Source: Aeromonas diversa CDC 2478-85 (GTDB lineage: Bacteria; Pseudomonadota; Gammaproteobacteria; Enterobacterales; Aeromonadaceae). From it: a stretch of 64,000 nucleotides of DNA. The notes beneath the pieces are model-generated. The model was not told the DNA's origin. It saw nothing but the letters and a program-made list of their open reading frames with translations, and made no database searches. Shown here piece by piece: positions 56,476 through 64,000 of the stretch. The stretch is taken from assembly GCF_000819805.1 (NCBI RefSeq), contig NZ_CDCE01000035.1, positions 1-64,000 on the forward strand, read 5' to 3'. Within the stretch, counting starts at the first letter, position 1, and each line of letters opens with the position of its first letter. The translations under genes and the position numbers were made by a program.

Positions 56476-56529
56476 AAAAGCTCCTTGCGCCCCCTCCGGG
56501 ATTTTGATAGAACATTTTCATGCGCTGGG

Positions 56530-56547
56530 AGTGAATGAATATTCTTT
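56530..56547. promoter_or_regulatory. ARG box (ArgR operator)
   Basis: AGTGAATGAATATTCTTT fits the 18-bp ARG box pattern wnTGAATwwwwATTCAnw well, lacking only the last A of ATTCA. It lies between argE and argC, so ArgR with arginine can repress both. A neighbouring second box is expected in this family but is not convincing by eye. Confidence 0.75.
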
Positions 56548-56719
56548 CTTCTCCCGTGGATGAGGCTCTAGTTGTAAGGGAAACCCCATGTTCTGTCACC
56601 TGTTTATCAACCGACGACGCACCATCGCCTGAGCCCCCTTCTCTCGAGGGGCGGTTGCCGGCCCCGACATCCTTATGCAGCGTTCCGCTGCGCCCGCAAG
56701 TTAACAAAAACCGGATTGA

Positions 56720-57733
56720 ATGATGCTCAACACCGTAATCGTCGGTGCCAGTGGCTACGCAGGTGCCGAACTGGCCGCACTGGTACACAACCATCCCCAG
56801 CTGACTCTCGGCGCTCTCTATGTCTCCGCCGGCAGCCAGGATGCCCATAAGCCCTTCTCGGCCCTGCATACCCAGTGGCTCGGCAGGGTCGACCTTCCCC
56901 TGCTGCCTTTGGATGAGGAGGGGATGAGCCGCATCCTGACCCAGGCCGATCTGGTGCTGCTGGCCACCGCCCACGAGGTGAGCGCCGATCTGGCGCCCAA
57001 GCTGCTGGCCAAGGGGGTGACTGTGTTCGATCTCTCCGGCGCCTTCCGGGTCAAACAGGATGGCTTCTACGAGCAGTTCTATGGCTTCTCCCACGCCGCC
57101 CCCGAATGGCTGGATCAGGCGGTCTATGGTCTGGCCGAGTGGAACGCCGAGGCCATTCAGGGGGCGACGCTTATCGCCGTGCCGGGTTGCTACCCGACGG
57201 CGTCGCTGTGCGCCCTCAAGCCGCTGATGGCCAAGGGCCTTATCGCGGCCGGCAGCCTGCCCATCATCAACGCCGTCTCCGGTGTCTCCGGTGCCGGGCG
57301 CAAGGCCTCCCTCACCACCAGCTTCTGCGAGGTGAGCCTCAATCCCTACGGCACCTTCAATCACAGGCACCAGCCGGAGATCAGCCACCACCTGGGGTGC
57401 GAGGTGTTGTTCCAGCCGCATCTTGGCAACTATGTGCGCGGCATTCTGGCTACCCTCTATGTGCAGCTGGCCGATGACGTGACCCCAGAGCAGGTCGAGG
57501 CCGCCTATCGGGAGGCTTACGCCGGCAAGCCGCTGGTGCGTCTGACCGGCAGCGCGCCCTCAGTCCGCGGTGTCGCCGGCACCCCCTATTGCGACCTGGC
57601 CTGGCAGCAGCAGGGCAAGATGCTGGTGGTGTTCAGCGCCATCGACAACCTGCTCAAGGGCGCCGCCTCCCAGGCGATTCAATGTATCAACCTCAAGTAC
57701 GGTTTCGACGCGGGCTGCGGCCTGGTCTCCTGA
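56720..57733 (+). CDS. argC: N-acetyl-gamma-glutamyl-phosphate reductase
   Basis: NADPH-dependent third step of arginine synthesis. 337 residues (E. coli 334). NADP-binding [20 protein letters not shown] is near the start and the catalytic cysteine lies in [11 protein letters not shown] (Cys157). [20 protein letters not shown] and [12 protein letters not shown] also match. Two ATGs stand side by side (56720 and 56723); the second matches the E. coli start better. First gene of the argCBFGH operon. Confidence 0.96.
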   Translation: MMLNTVIVGASGYAGAELAALVHNHPQLTLGALYVSAGSQDAHKPFSALHTQWLGRVDLPLLPLDEEGMSRILTQADLVLLATAHEVSADLAPKLLAKGVTVFDLSGAFRVKQDGFYEQFYGFSHAAPEWLDQAVYGLAEWNAEAIQGATLIAVPGCYPTASLCALKPLMAKGLIAAGSLPIINAVSGVSGAGRKASLTTSFCEVSLNPYGTFNHRHQPEISHHLGCEVLFQPHLGNYVRGILATLYVQLADDVTPEQVEAAYREAYAGKPLVRLTGSAPSVRGVAGTPYCDLAWQQQGKMLVVFSAIDNLLKGAASQAIQCINLKYGFDAGCGLVS

Positions 57734-57753
57734 TCTCAATAAGGATGAAAGAG

Positions 57754-58533
57754 ATGAACAAGCAGACTCTGGTGATCAAGCTCGGTGGCGCACTGCTCGA
57801 GAGCGAGGAGGCGCTGACCGCCCTGTTCGGAACGCTCAAGGGCTTCCTCGACGAGCAGCACAGACCCCTGGTGCTGGTGCACGGCGGCGGCTGTCTGGTG
57901 GATGACCTGCTCAAGGGCCTGGGTCTCACCTCCACCAAGAAGCATGGTCTGCGGGTCACCCCGTTCGACCAGATCCCCTATATCGCCGGCGCCCTGGCGG
58001 GCACCGCCAACAAGCAGATGATGGCCAAGGCCATCGCCACCGGCATCCCGGCCGTGGGGCTGTGCCTGGCCGACGGCGGCCTGTGCCAGGTGACCCAGCT
58101 CGACCCGGAACTCGGCGCCGTGGGGGCTTGCCAGCCGGGCAACCCGGGCCTGCTCAAGGGGATCCTGGCCCAGGACTTCCTGCCGGTGGTGAGCTCTATC
58201 GGCATCACGGCAGAGGGACAGCTGATGAACGTCAACGCCGATCAGGCCGCCACCGCCATCGCCGAGGCGCTCGGCGCCGATCTGGTGATGTTGTCGGATG
58301 TGAGCGGCATCCTGGATGGCAAGGGCAAGCTGGTACCCGAACTCGACAAGGCCACCGCCCTGGATCTGATGGAGAAGGGGGTCATCGCCGACGGCATGGC
58401 GGTCAAGGTGAAGGCGGCGCTGCACGCGGCAGAGACCCTCGGCAAGCCGGTGGCGGTGGCCAGCTGGCGCTACCCGGATCTGCTGCACAAGCTGCTCTCG
58501 GGCGGCGCCGTCGGCACCAAGGTTACCCTGTAA
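57754..58533 (+). CDS. argB: Acetylglutamate kinase
   Basis: Second step of arginine synthesis, phosphorylating N-acetylglutamate. The ATG at 57754 behind AAGGA gives 259 residues, against 258 in E. coli, and starts [36 protein letters not shown] and [20 protein letters not shown] mark the substrate and ATP sites. The length is that of the E. coli-type dimer, lacking the N-terminal helix linked with arginine feedback in hexameric enzymes. Gap to argC 20 nt. Confidence 0.96.
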   Translation: MNKQTLVIKLGGALLESEEALTALFGTLKGFLDEQHRPLVLVHGGGCLVDDLLKGLGLTSTKKHGLRVTPFDQIPYIAGALAGTANKQMMAKAIATGIPAVGLCLADGGLCQVTQLDPELGAVGACQPGNPGLLKGILAQDFLPVVSSIGITAEGQLMNVNADQAATAIAEALGADLVMLSDVSGILDGKGKLVPELDKATALDLMEKGVIADGMAVKVKAALHAAETLGKPVAVASWRYPDLLHKLLSGGAVGTKVTL

Positions 58534-58546
58534 AAGGATCACGCCC

Positions 58547-59461
58547 ATGCAGCATCTTCTGACCGGCACCGAATTCGACCAGGCCCAACTGCTGGCCCTC
58601 ATCGCCCTGGGCAAGGCCATCAAGGCCCATCCCAAGAAGTACAGCCAGGCCCTGGCGGGCAAGAGCATCGTCACCCTGTTCGAGAAGCCTTCACTGCGCA
58701 CCCGGGTCACCTTCGACATCGGCATCGCCAAGCTGGGTGGCCACAGCGTCTATCTGGATCAGCAGAATGGCGCACTCGGCAAGCGTGAGTCGGTGAAGGA
58801 CTTCGCCGCCAACCTGTCGCGCTGGTGCGACGCCATCGTCGCCCGGGTGTTCGATCACCAGACCCTGGTTGGTCTGGCCGAGCACGGCAGCGTGCCTGTG
58901 GTCAACAGCCTGTGCAACCTCTACCACCCGTGCCAGGCCTTCGCCGACTTTATGACCATCTCGGAAAATTATTCAGATCTGGGAAAGGTGAAGCTGGCCT
59001 ACCTGGGCGATGGCAACAACGTCAGCCACTCCCTGCTGCTGACCGGCGCCATCCTCGGCACCGATGTCACCCTGGTCTGCCCCAAGGGGCACGGCCCGGA
59101 CGTGCAGATCTTCCAGCAGGCGCAGGCGTTGGCCGACCGGAGCGGTGCCACCCTGGCGGTGAGCGACGACATCGCCGCCATCGAAGGGTTCGACGTGGCC
59201 TACACCGACACTTGGGTCTCCATGGGTGACACCACCCCCATGGAGCAGGTCACCGACCTCTTCATGCCGTACCAGATCAACCAGGCGCTGCTGGATCGCA
59301 CCGGCATTCGCCACGTACTGCACTGCCAGCCGGCCCATCGCGAGCTCGAGATCACCTCGCAGGTCATGGACGGCCCCGCCTCCCTCATCATGGATGAGGC
59401 GGAGAACCGCTTGCACATCCAGAACGCCATTCTGCTGACCCTGCTGGGCGGCCAACACTGA
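58547..59461 (+). CDS. argF: Ornithine carbamoyltransferase, variant HCQP motif
   Basis: Joins ornithine and carbamoyl phosphate to citrulline. 304 residues, slightly shorter than E. coli ArgF/ArgI (334). Carbamoyl-phosphate loop FEKPSLRTRVTF (45-56), then the HPCQAFADF motif, TDTWVSMGD and the cysteine motif HCQPAHR (259-265). The usual HCLP is HCQP here; the Cys260 is retained. The SLRT in place of STRT is shared with Shewanella-type enzymes. Its operon position after argB supports the role. An acetylornithine or succinylornithine transferase is unlikely because argE is present. Confidence 0.92.
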   Translation: MQHLLTGTEFDQAQLLALIALGKAIKAHPKKYSQALAGKSIVTLFEKPSLRTRVTFDIGIAKLGGHSVYLDQQNGALGKRESVKDFAANLSRWCDAIVARVFDHQTLVGLAEHGSVPVVNSLCNLYHPCQAFADFMTISENYSDLGKVKLAYLGDGNNVSHSLLLTGAILGTDVTLVCPKGHGPDVQIFQQAQALADRSGATLAVSDDIAAIEGFDVAYTDTWVSMGDTTPMEQVTDLFMPYQINQALLDRTGIRHVLHCQPAHRELEITSQVMDGPASLIMDEAENRLHIQNAILLTLLGGQH

Positions 59462-59485
59462 TTTCACTTTCAAGGAGCAAAGATT

Positions 59486-60721
59486 ATGAGCGGCATCAAT
59501 AAGATAGTACTGGCCTACTCAGGCGGACTGGACACCTCGGCCATCATCCCCTGGCTGAAAGAGCACTATGACGCCGAGATAGTGGCGTTTGTGGCCGACG
59601 TGGGTCAGGAGCGTGACGACCTGGAGGGGATCGAGCAAAAGGCCATCGCCTCCGGCGCCACCAAGTGCATCGTCAAGGACCTGCGCGAAGAGTTCGTCAA
59701 AGAGTACGTCTATCCGACTCTGAAGACCGGTGCCGTCTACGAGGGCACCTACCTGCTGGGTACTTCCATGGCCCGTCCGGTGATCGCCAAGGCCATGGTC
59801 GAGGCGGCGCTGGCCGAGGGTGCCGACGCCATCTCCCACGGCTGCACCGGCAAGGGCAACGATCAGGTGCGTTTCGAAGGCGCGGTGGCCGCCCTGGCGC
59901 CCCAACTGAAAGTCATCGCCCCGTGGCGGATCTGGGACATGCGTTCCCGCGAAGATCTGCTGGCCTATCTGGAGGCCCGCAACATCCCCTGCAAGGCGAC
60001 CCTGAAGAAAATCTACAGCCGCGACGCCAACGCCTGGCATATCTCCACCGAGGGTGGCGAGCTGGAGAGCACCTGGAACGAGCCGTCTGAAGCCGTGTGG
60101 CAGTGGACCGTCGCCGCCGAGCAGGCACCGGATCAGCCGGAATACGTCAAGCTCACCGTCGTCAAGGGCGAAGTGGTGGCGGTGGACGACCAGAAGCTGA
60201 CTCCGCACCAGATCCTGATGACCCTGAACGAGCGTGCCGGCAAGCACGGCGTGGGCCGCATCGACATCACCGAAAACCGGATGGTGGGCATGAAGTCCCG
60301 CGGCTGCTACGAGACCCCGGGCGGTACCGTCATGGTCGCGGCCCTGCGCGCCATCGAAGAGCTGGTGCTGGACAGACCGACCCGCGCCTGGCGCGAGAAG
60401 CTGGGGGCCGAGTTCTCTCATCTGGTCTATGACGGCCGCTGGTTCACCCCCCTGTGCAAGGCGATTGTCGCCTCCGCCAACGCCATCGCCGAGGATCTCG
60501 ACGGTGAGGTAGTGCTGAAGATGTACAAGGGCCAGGTCACCGCGACCCAGAAGAAGTCCCCCAACAGCCTCTACTCCGAGGACTTCGCCACCTTCGGCGC
60601 CGACGAGGTGTACGACCAGAGCCACGCCGAAGGCTTTATCCGCCTCTACACCCTGGCCAGCCGGATCCGCGCCATGAAGGAGCAGCATATGGCCATCGGG
60701 GGTGATCACACTCACGGTTAA
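59486..60721 (+). CDS. argG: Argininosuccinate synthase
   Basis: ATP-dependent joining of citrulline and aspartate. 411 residues with AAGGAG upstream. The N-terminal P-loop-like [13 protein letters not shown], then [35 protein letters not shown] and [19 protein letters not shown] mark the family. Its length fits the common bacterial type; the longer E. coli form (447) differs. Gap to argF 24 nt. Confidence 0.96.
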   Translation: MSGINKIVLAYSGGLDTSAIIPWLKEHYDAEIVAFVADVGQERDDLEGIEQKAIASGATKCIVKDLREEFVKEYVYPTLKTGAVYEGTYLLGTSMARPVIAKAMVEAALAEGADAISHGCTGKGNDQVRFEGAVAALAPQLKVIAPWRIWDMRSREDLLAYLEARNIPCKATLKKIYSRDANAWHISTEGGELESTWNEPSEAVWQWTVAAEQAPDQPEYVKLTVVKGEVVAVDDQKLTPHQILMTLNERAGKHGVGRIDITENRMVGMKSRGCYETPGGTVMVAALRAIEELVLDRPTRAWREKLGAEFSHLVYDGRWFTPLCKAIVASANAIAEDLDGEVVLKMYKGQVTATQKKSPNSLYSEDFATFGADEVYDQSHAEGFIRLYTLASRIRAMKEQHMAIGGDHTHG

Positions 60722-60797
60722 GGGGTGACGGGGTGGCCTGGTGCGGGCCGCCCCGATAAGAAGTAGAACGGCTTCATCAATTCGCAGGAGTAACCAG

Positions 60798-62183
60798 ATG
60801 GCACTTTGGGGTGGGCGCTTCAGTCAGGGCGCAGACGCAAGATTCAAGCAGTTCAACGATTCACTGCGCTTCGACTACCGCCTGGCGGAGCAGGATATCC
60901 AGGGCTCCATGGCCTGGGCGCGCGCCCTGGTCAAGGTGGGCGTGCTGACCGCCGCCGAGCAGGGCAAGCTGCAACAGGCCCTCGACGCCCTGCTGGTGAG
61001 CGTGCGTCTCGACCCCGAACAGATCCTGGTCTCCGACGCCGAGGACATTCACTCCTGGGTCGAAGGCAAGCTTATCGACGCGGTCGGCGATCTCGGCAAG
61101 AAGCTGCACACCGGGCGCTCCCGTAACGATCAGGTGGCGACCGATCTCAAGCTCTGGTGCAAGGCGCAAGGCGAACTGCTGGCCGCCTCCATCACCGCCC
61201 TGCAAACCGGCTTGGTCGGCTGCGCGCGCGCGCACCAGCACACAGTGCTGCCGGGCTACACCCATCTGCAGCGGGCCCAGCCGGTCACCTTCAGCCACTG
61301 GGCCCTGGCCTATGTGGAGATGCTGGAGCGGGACCACTCCCGGCTGCGCGATGCCCTCAAGCGTCTCGACACCAGCCCGCTCGGTTGCGGTGCCCTGGCC
61401 GGCACCGCCTACGCCATCGATCGGGAGGCGCTGGCGCTCGATCTGGGCTTTGCCGGGGCCACCCGCAACAGCCTGGACTCGGTGTCGGACCGGGATCACG
61501 TGGTGGAGCTGATGCACGTGGCGTCGCTGTCCATGACCCATCTGTCGCGCCTGGCCGAGGACCTTATCTTCTACAACACGGGTGAGGCGGGCTTCCTCGA
61601 GCTCTCCGACGCGGTCACCTCGGGCTCGTCCCTGATGCCGCAGAAGAAGAACCCGGACGCGCTGGAGCTGATCCGCGGCAAGGCGGGTCGTGTGGTGGGG
61701 GCCCAGGTGGCCATGCTGATGACCCTCAAGGCGCTGCCGCTGGCCTACAACAAGGACATGCAGGAGGACAAGGAGGGGTTGTTCGACGCGCTGGATACCT
61801 GGCTCGACTGCCTCGACATGGCCTCCCTGGTGTTGGTCGATCTCAAAGTCAACGCTGAGCGCACCAAGGCCGCCGCCCAGGGCGGCTATGCCAACGCCAC
61901 CGAGCTGGCCGATTACCTGGTGGCCAAGGGCATTCCGTTCCGCGAGGCGCACCACATCGTCGGCGAGGTGGTGGTCTACGCCATCGGGGTGAAGAGGCCG
62001 CTCGAGGGGTTGAGTCTGGACGAGTTCGCCCGCTTCAGCCCGCTCATCGGCGAAGATGTCTATCCCAATCTGGAGCTGGAGGCGACCCTGGCCAAGCGGG
62101 TCGCCAAGGGTGGGGTGGCGCCACAACAGATCGCGGCCGCACTGGACGCCGCCGAGGCCATGTTGGTCAAGCGAGCATGCTGA
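60798..62183 (+). CDS. argH: Argininosuccinate lyase
   Basis: Last step: splits argininosuccinate to arginine and fumarate. The ATG at 60798 behind CAGGAG gives 461 residues (E. coli 457). It starts [20 protein letters not shown], carries [17 protein letters not shown], then [13 protein letters not shown] and the fumarase/lyase signature [20 protein letters not shown]. There is no acetyltransferase tail, so it is not the ArgHA fusion known from Vibrio. A terminator follows. Confidence 0.96.
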   Translation: MALWGGRFSQGADARFKQFNDSLRFDYRLAEQDIQGSMAWARALVKVGVLTAAEQGKLQQALDALLVSVRLDPEQILVSDAEDIHSWVEGKLIDAVGDLGKKLHTGRSRNDQVATDLKLWCKAQGELLAASITALQTGLVGCARAHQHTVLPGYTHLQRAQPVTFSHWALAYVEMLERDHSRLRDALKRLDTSPLGCGALAGTAYAIDREALALDLGFAGATRNSLDSVSDRDHVVELMHVASLSMTHLSRLAEDLIFYNTGEAGFLELSDAVTSGSSLMPQKKNPDALELIRGKAGRVVGAQVAMLMTLKALPLAYNKDMQEDKEGLFDALDTWLDCLDMASLVLVDLKVNAERTKAAAQGGYANATELADYLVAKGIPFREAHHIVGEVVVYAIGVKRPLEGLSLDEFARFSPLIGEDVYPNLELEATLAKRVAKGGVAPQQIAAALDAAEAMLVKRAC

Positions 62184-62209
62184 TCTGTTGCGATCGGTAA
62201 CTGAAAGAG

Positions 62210-62238
62210 AAAACGGCAATCTGAGGTTGCCGTTTTTT
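62210..62238. terminator. Terminator of argCBFGH
   Basis: Perfect 10-bp stem AAAACGGCAA (62210-62219) / TTGCCGTTTT (62227-62236) followed by further T, 26 nt past argH. It may also serve the convergent LysR gene. Confidence 0.88.
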
Positions 62239-62299
62239 ATTGGTTCTTTGGCCATGGTGCCGGCCAACACCAGCACAGACCTCGGAGCGAGGCGGCGCC

Positions 62300-63193
62300 T
62301 CAACTCGTGAGTGGGTGATGAGCCTGGCGCACCGCTTGGGTGAGCAGGCGGCGCAGTTGGCGCTCGGCCTCACCAGACTCGCGGTGCTTCGCCAGTAGCA
62401 CAACCCCCATGGTTCCGGGTGGCGGCAAGCCATCGACCAATGTTGTGAGGCTGGTTGGCATGCCAATCGCTGAGCGCAGCGTGATGCCGAGCCCTGCCTG
62501 CACTGCGGCCCAGATCCCCCCCAGACTCTGACTGGTGAACGCGATGCGCCACGGGATACCGGCGTCGTCGAGCGCCCTGATGGCCCGCAAGCGCATCAGG
62601 CAAGGGGCATCGAACAGCACCAGAGGCAAGGGTTCACCACGCGCCAGTAATGACGCGAGATCCAGATTAGGGTGAGCAATCCACTGGAGTGACACCAGAT
62701 CGATGAGGGATGGGTCCGCTCTCTCCTCCGGCTGCTGCCAGGCAAGGGCCATGTCGAGGTCACCTTGCCTGATCCCTTGCAGCAGTGAGGCATTGCGATC
62801 GATGCGGGTGGTCATGCGCAGCGCCGGATGCAGGTGGCAGAAGGGGCCCAGCACCGAGGGCAGCAAAGATTCGCCAAAGTCCTCCTGAACCCCCAGTCTG
62901 ATCTCGCCTTGGAGCGATACCTCTTTGACTGCGAGCAGGGCTTCGTCATTGAGATCCAGAAGCCGCTTGGCATACCCAAGCAGGCGTTCACCACTGGTGG
63001 TGGGGACGAGATGGCGTCCCTGTTTCATGACCAGCGCTGTGCCGCATTGCTGCTCGAGTTTCTTCAACTGGGCGCTGACCGCCGAGGTGGAGCGACACAG
63101 ACGCTGCGCCGCCTGTGCAAAGCTGCCGCACTCCATCCCCAGCACGTAGCTGCGAAGGGCATCGAGATCCAAACTCAGGGGAAGCGGTTGCAT
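62300..63193 (-). CDS. LysR-family transcriptional regulator
   Basis: Regulator of about 297 residues: an N-terminal winged helix (DLDALRSYVLGMECGSFAQAA, then RSTSAVSAQLKKLEQQCG) and a C-terminal substrate-binding domain (IRLGVQEDFGESLLPSVLG, about 95 on). Two adjacent ATGs (63196, 63193) follow AAGGA; the second has better spacing. It is divergent from the CMD/DUF4865 operon, 96 nt away, so it probably controls that operon and itself. The inducer is unknown. Confidence 0.9.
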   Translation of the reverse strand: MQPLPLSLDLDALRSYVLGMECGSFAQAAQRLCRSTSAVSAQLKKLEQQCGTALVMKQGRHLVPTTSGERLLGYAKRLLDLNDEALLAVKEVSLQGEIRLGVQEDFGESLLPSVLGPFCHLHPALRMTTRIDRNASLLQGIRQGDLDMALAWQQPEERADPSLIDLVSLQWIAHPNLDLASLLARGEPLPLVLFDAPCLMRLRAIRALDDAGIPWRIAFTSQSLGGIWAAVQAGLGITLRSAIGMPTSLTTLVDGLPPPGTMGVVLLAKHRESGEAERQLRRLLTQAVRQAHHPLTS

Positions 63194-63289
63194 CATTGTC
63201 CTTATAACCGGGATTGTTAGTCTTGAATGTTGCCATTTTATAAATGGTACCAGTGGGAGAGAGTAGCTGCATCCACCAAGGAGATAGCT

Positions 63290-63616
63290 ATGACCCAGGA
63301 TATTCTTGATCCCGCCACCCTGGCACAGGTTGCCCCCAGACTGGCACAACTGGCGCAGGAAACGCTGTTTGGCGATATCTGGCAGCACCCGGCCTTGTCC
63401 GCTCGTGAGCGAAGCCTTGTCACCCTGTCCGCCCTTGCCTCCCTCGGCCGCGTTCAGCAGCTGCCGTGGCACATCAACTTCGCCGTGGAAAATGGGGTGA
63501 CGCGTGAGCAGTTAGAAGCGCTATTTACCCATCTCGCCTTCTACGCCGGATTTCCTGCCGCCGTCACCGCCATGAGCTACCTGCCTATTGGTGAGGAGTC
63601 TCAACCATGCCGTTGA
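63290..63616 (+). CDS. Carboxymuconolactone decarboxylase (AhpD-like) family protein
   Basis: A 108-residue protein from ATG 63290 behind a perfect AAGGAG. It fits the CMD family: FGDIWQHPALSARERSLVTL, then SALASLGRVQQLPWHINFAV, a GVTREQLEALFTHLAFYAGF stretch. AhpD-type peroxidase CxxC is absent, so it resembles gamma-carboxymuconolactone decarboxylase-like proteins of unknown substrate. The longer frame upstream overlaps the promoter and is rejected. It overlaps the next small gene by 10 nt. Confidence 0.87.
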   Translation: MTQDILDPATLAQVAPRLAQLAQETLFGDIWQHPALSARERSLVTLSALASLGRVQQLPWHINFAVENGVTREQLEALFTHLAFYAGFPAAVTAMSYLPIGEESQPCR

Positions 63617-63792
63617 ATCCCTGCATCTGGTGTAGCGAGAGACGCTATGCGCCATTGTGGCGCTCCGGTGGGCCCGTGCACACAGGGTTGGACCTTCATC
63701 CCGACCATCCGATGACCTCGAGCTCACCGGGCAAGGGGAGTGCCCGTTATGGCGGTCGGCGTTTTATCGCAGGTCTGGGAGGGATCTTATGA
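63607..63792 (+). CDS. 61-residue hypothetical protein, possibly a remnant
   Basis: The ATG at 63607 has GAGGAG 8 nt upstream, overlaps the CMD gene's stop and ends with a TGA overlapping the DUF4865 start (ATGA). These signals suggest it is translated. The sequence is rich in Pro, Gly, Ser and Arg (LNPCIWCSERRYAPLWRSGG at the start) and matches nothing I know. It may be a frameshifted remnant of a gene that sits between CMD and DUF4865 in relatives, kept for translational coupling. Confidence 0.4.
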   Translation: MPLNPCIWCSERRYAPLWRSGGPVHTGLDLHPDHPMTSSSPGKGSARYGGRRFIAGLGGIL

Positions 63793-64000
63793 TTGCCATG
63801 CACTATCGATTCACTCTGCCCAAGGACTACGACATGGCGCTCATTGAGCAGAGAATTGCCTTGAATGGCGCAAAACTGGACGGCTTCCCGGGGCTGTTGT
63901 TGAAGGCCTACTTATACAGCCGAGTGGACGATCCCATGCTGCCAAGCCAGGAAAACCGCTATGCGCCCCTCTATGTGTGGCAAACCCCTGAGGCGATGCA
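63789..64000 (+). CDS. DUF4865 family protein (5' part, runs off the window)
   Basis: Starts at ATG 63789 behind GGGAGGG, overlapping the previous stop by 4 nt, and is still open at the window end (70 codons seen). The start MIAMHYRFTLPKDYDMALIE, then GAKLDGFPGLLLKAYLYSR and RYAPLYVWQTPEAM, fits DUF4865 as I know it, a ferredoxin-like small protein often next to CMD and LysR genes. Function unknown. Confidence 0.78.
   Translation, partial: MIAMHYRFTLPKDYDMALIEQRIALNGAKLDGFPGLLLKAYLYSRVDDPMLPSQENRYAPLYVWQTPEAM

Noticed and set aside
56500-56529. Second ARG box next to the first
   Set aside because: The best alignment (TGATA...ATTTT) matches few positions and has the wrong spacing.

Overview
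The window looks like chromosomal DNA of a gammaproteobacterium, most likely Aeromonas. The body is GC-rich. Its housekeeping proteins resemble E. coli and Vibrio orthologues throughout (PatZ, WaaF, WaaA, UbiC, UbiA, GlpG, GlpE, TrmA, TnaA, GlyQS, MetJ, MetB, MetL, Ppc and the ArgE / ArgCBFGH block). The genus is inferred from protein resemblance and gene order; no rRNA is present to confirm it. I found no tRNA, rRNA, CRISPR array or transposase.

Layout. 0.1-9.3 kb: protein acetyltransferase patZ, LPS-core genes waaF-waaA, an acidic 42-residue microprotein, a DUF2799 lipoprotein, a four-cysteine small protein, a FliL-like protein, ubiC-ubiA and glpE-glpG. 9.5-17.3 kb: an amino-acid exporter facing an AraC regulator that ends a complete branched-chain amino-acid importer operon (livKHMGF), then a LacI-type regulator. 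17.3-25.2 kb: a PF01923 protein, a DUF5610 protein, trmA, then tryptophan catabolism with leader peptide tnaC, tnaA, a NapH/CcoG-like polyferredoxin and a Trp/Tyr permease. 25.2-28.7 kb: an EAL phosphodiesterase, an exported protein and a three-lipoprotein CsgG/DUF4810/DUF799 operon.

28.7-31.2 kb is the accessory spot. Three tandem units of about 146 bp lead into one arm of a roughly 270 bp imperfect inverted repeat. The two arms enclose about 1.5 kb of AT-rich DNA with two convergent, overlapping genes: a stand-alone GT51 transglycosylase domain without a visible membrane anchor, and a membrane-anchored helical protein of unknown function. This is the best candidate for an undescribed system or mobile unit.

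31.2-52.2 kb: glyQS, tag, a cysteine hydrolase, the YiaD OmpA-like lipoprotein, a TAXI-type TRAP transporter, a serine-type transporter, the methionine regulon (metJ facing metBL across met boxes), three solute-binding-like proteins without permeases, ybaK, a histidine phosphatase, a DUF6622 protein and two acetyltransferases. 52.5-62.2 kb: ppc, argE and, divergently, argCBFGH under an ARG box, covering the whole pathway from acetylornithine precursors to arginine except argA and argD. 62.3-64.0 kb: a LysR regulator divergent from a small operon (CMD protein, 61-residue peptide, DUF4865) that leaves the window.

Most genes sit in short operons with ATGA start/stop overlaps, closed by GC-rich hairpin terminators. 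The overall theme is amino-acid transport and metabolism (Leu/Ile/Val, Trp, Ser, Met, Arg) with LPS, quinone and translation genes.
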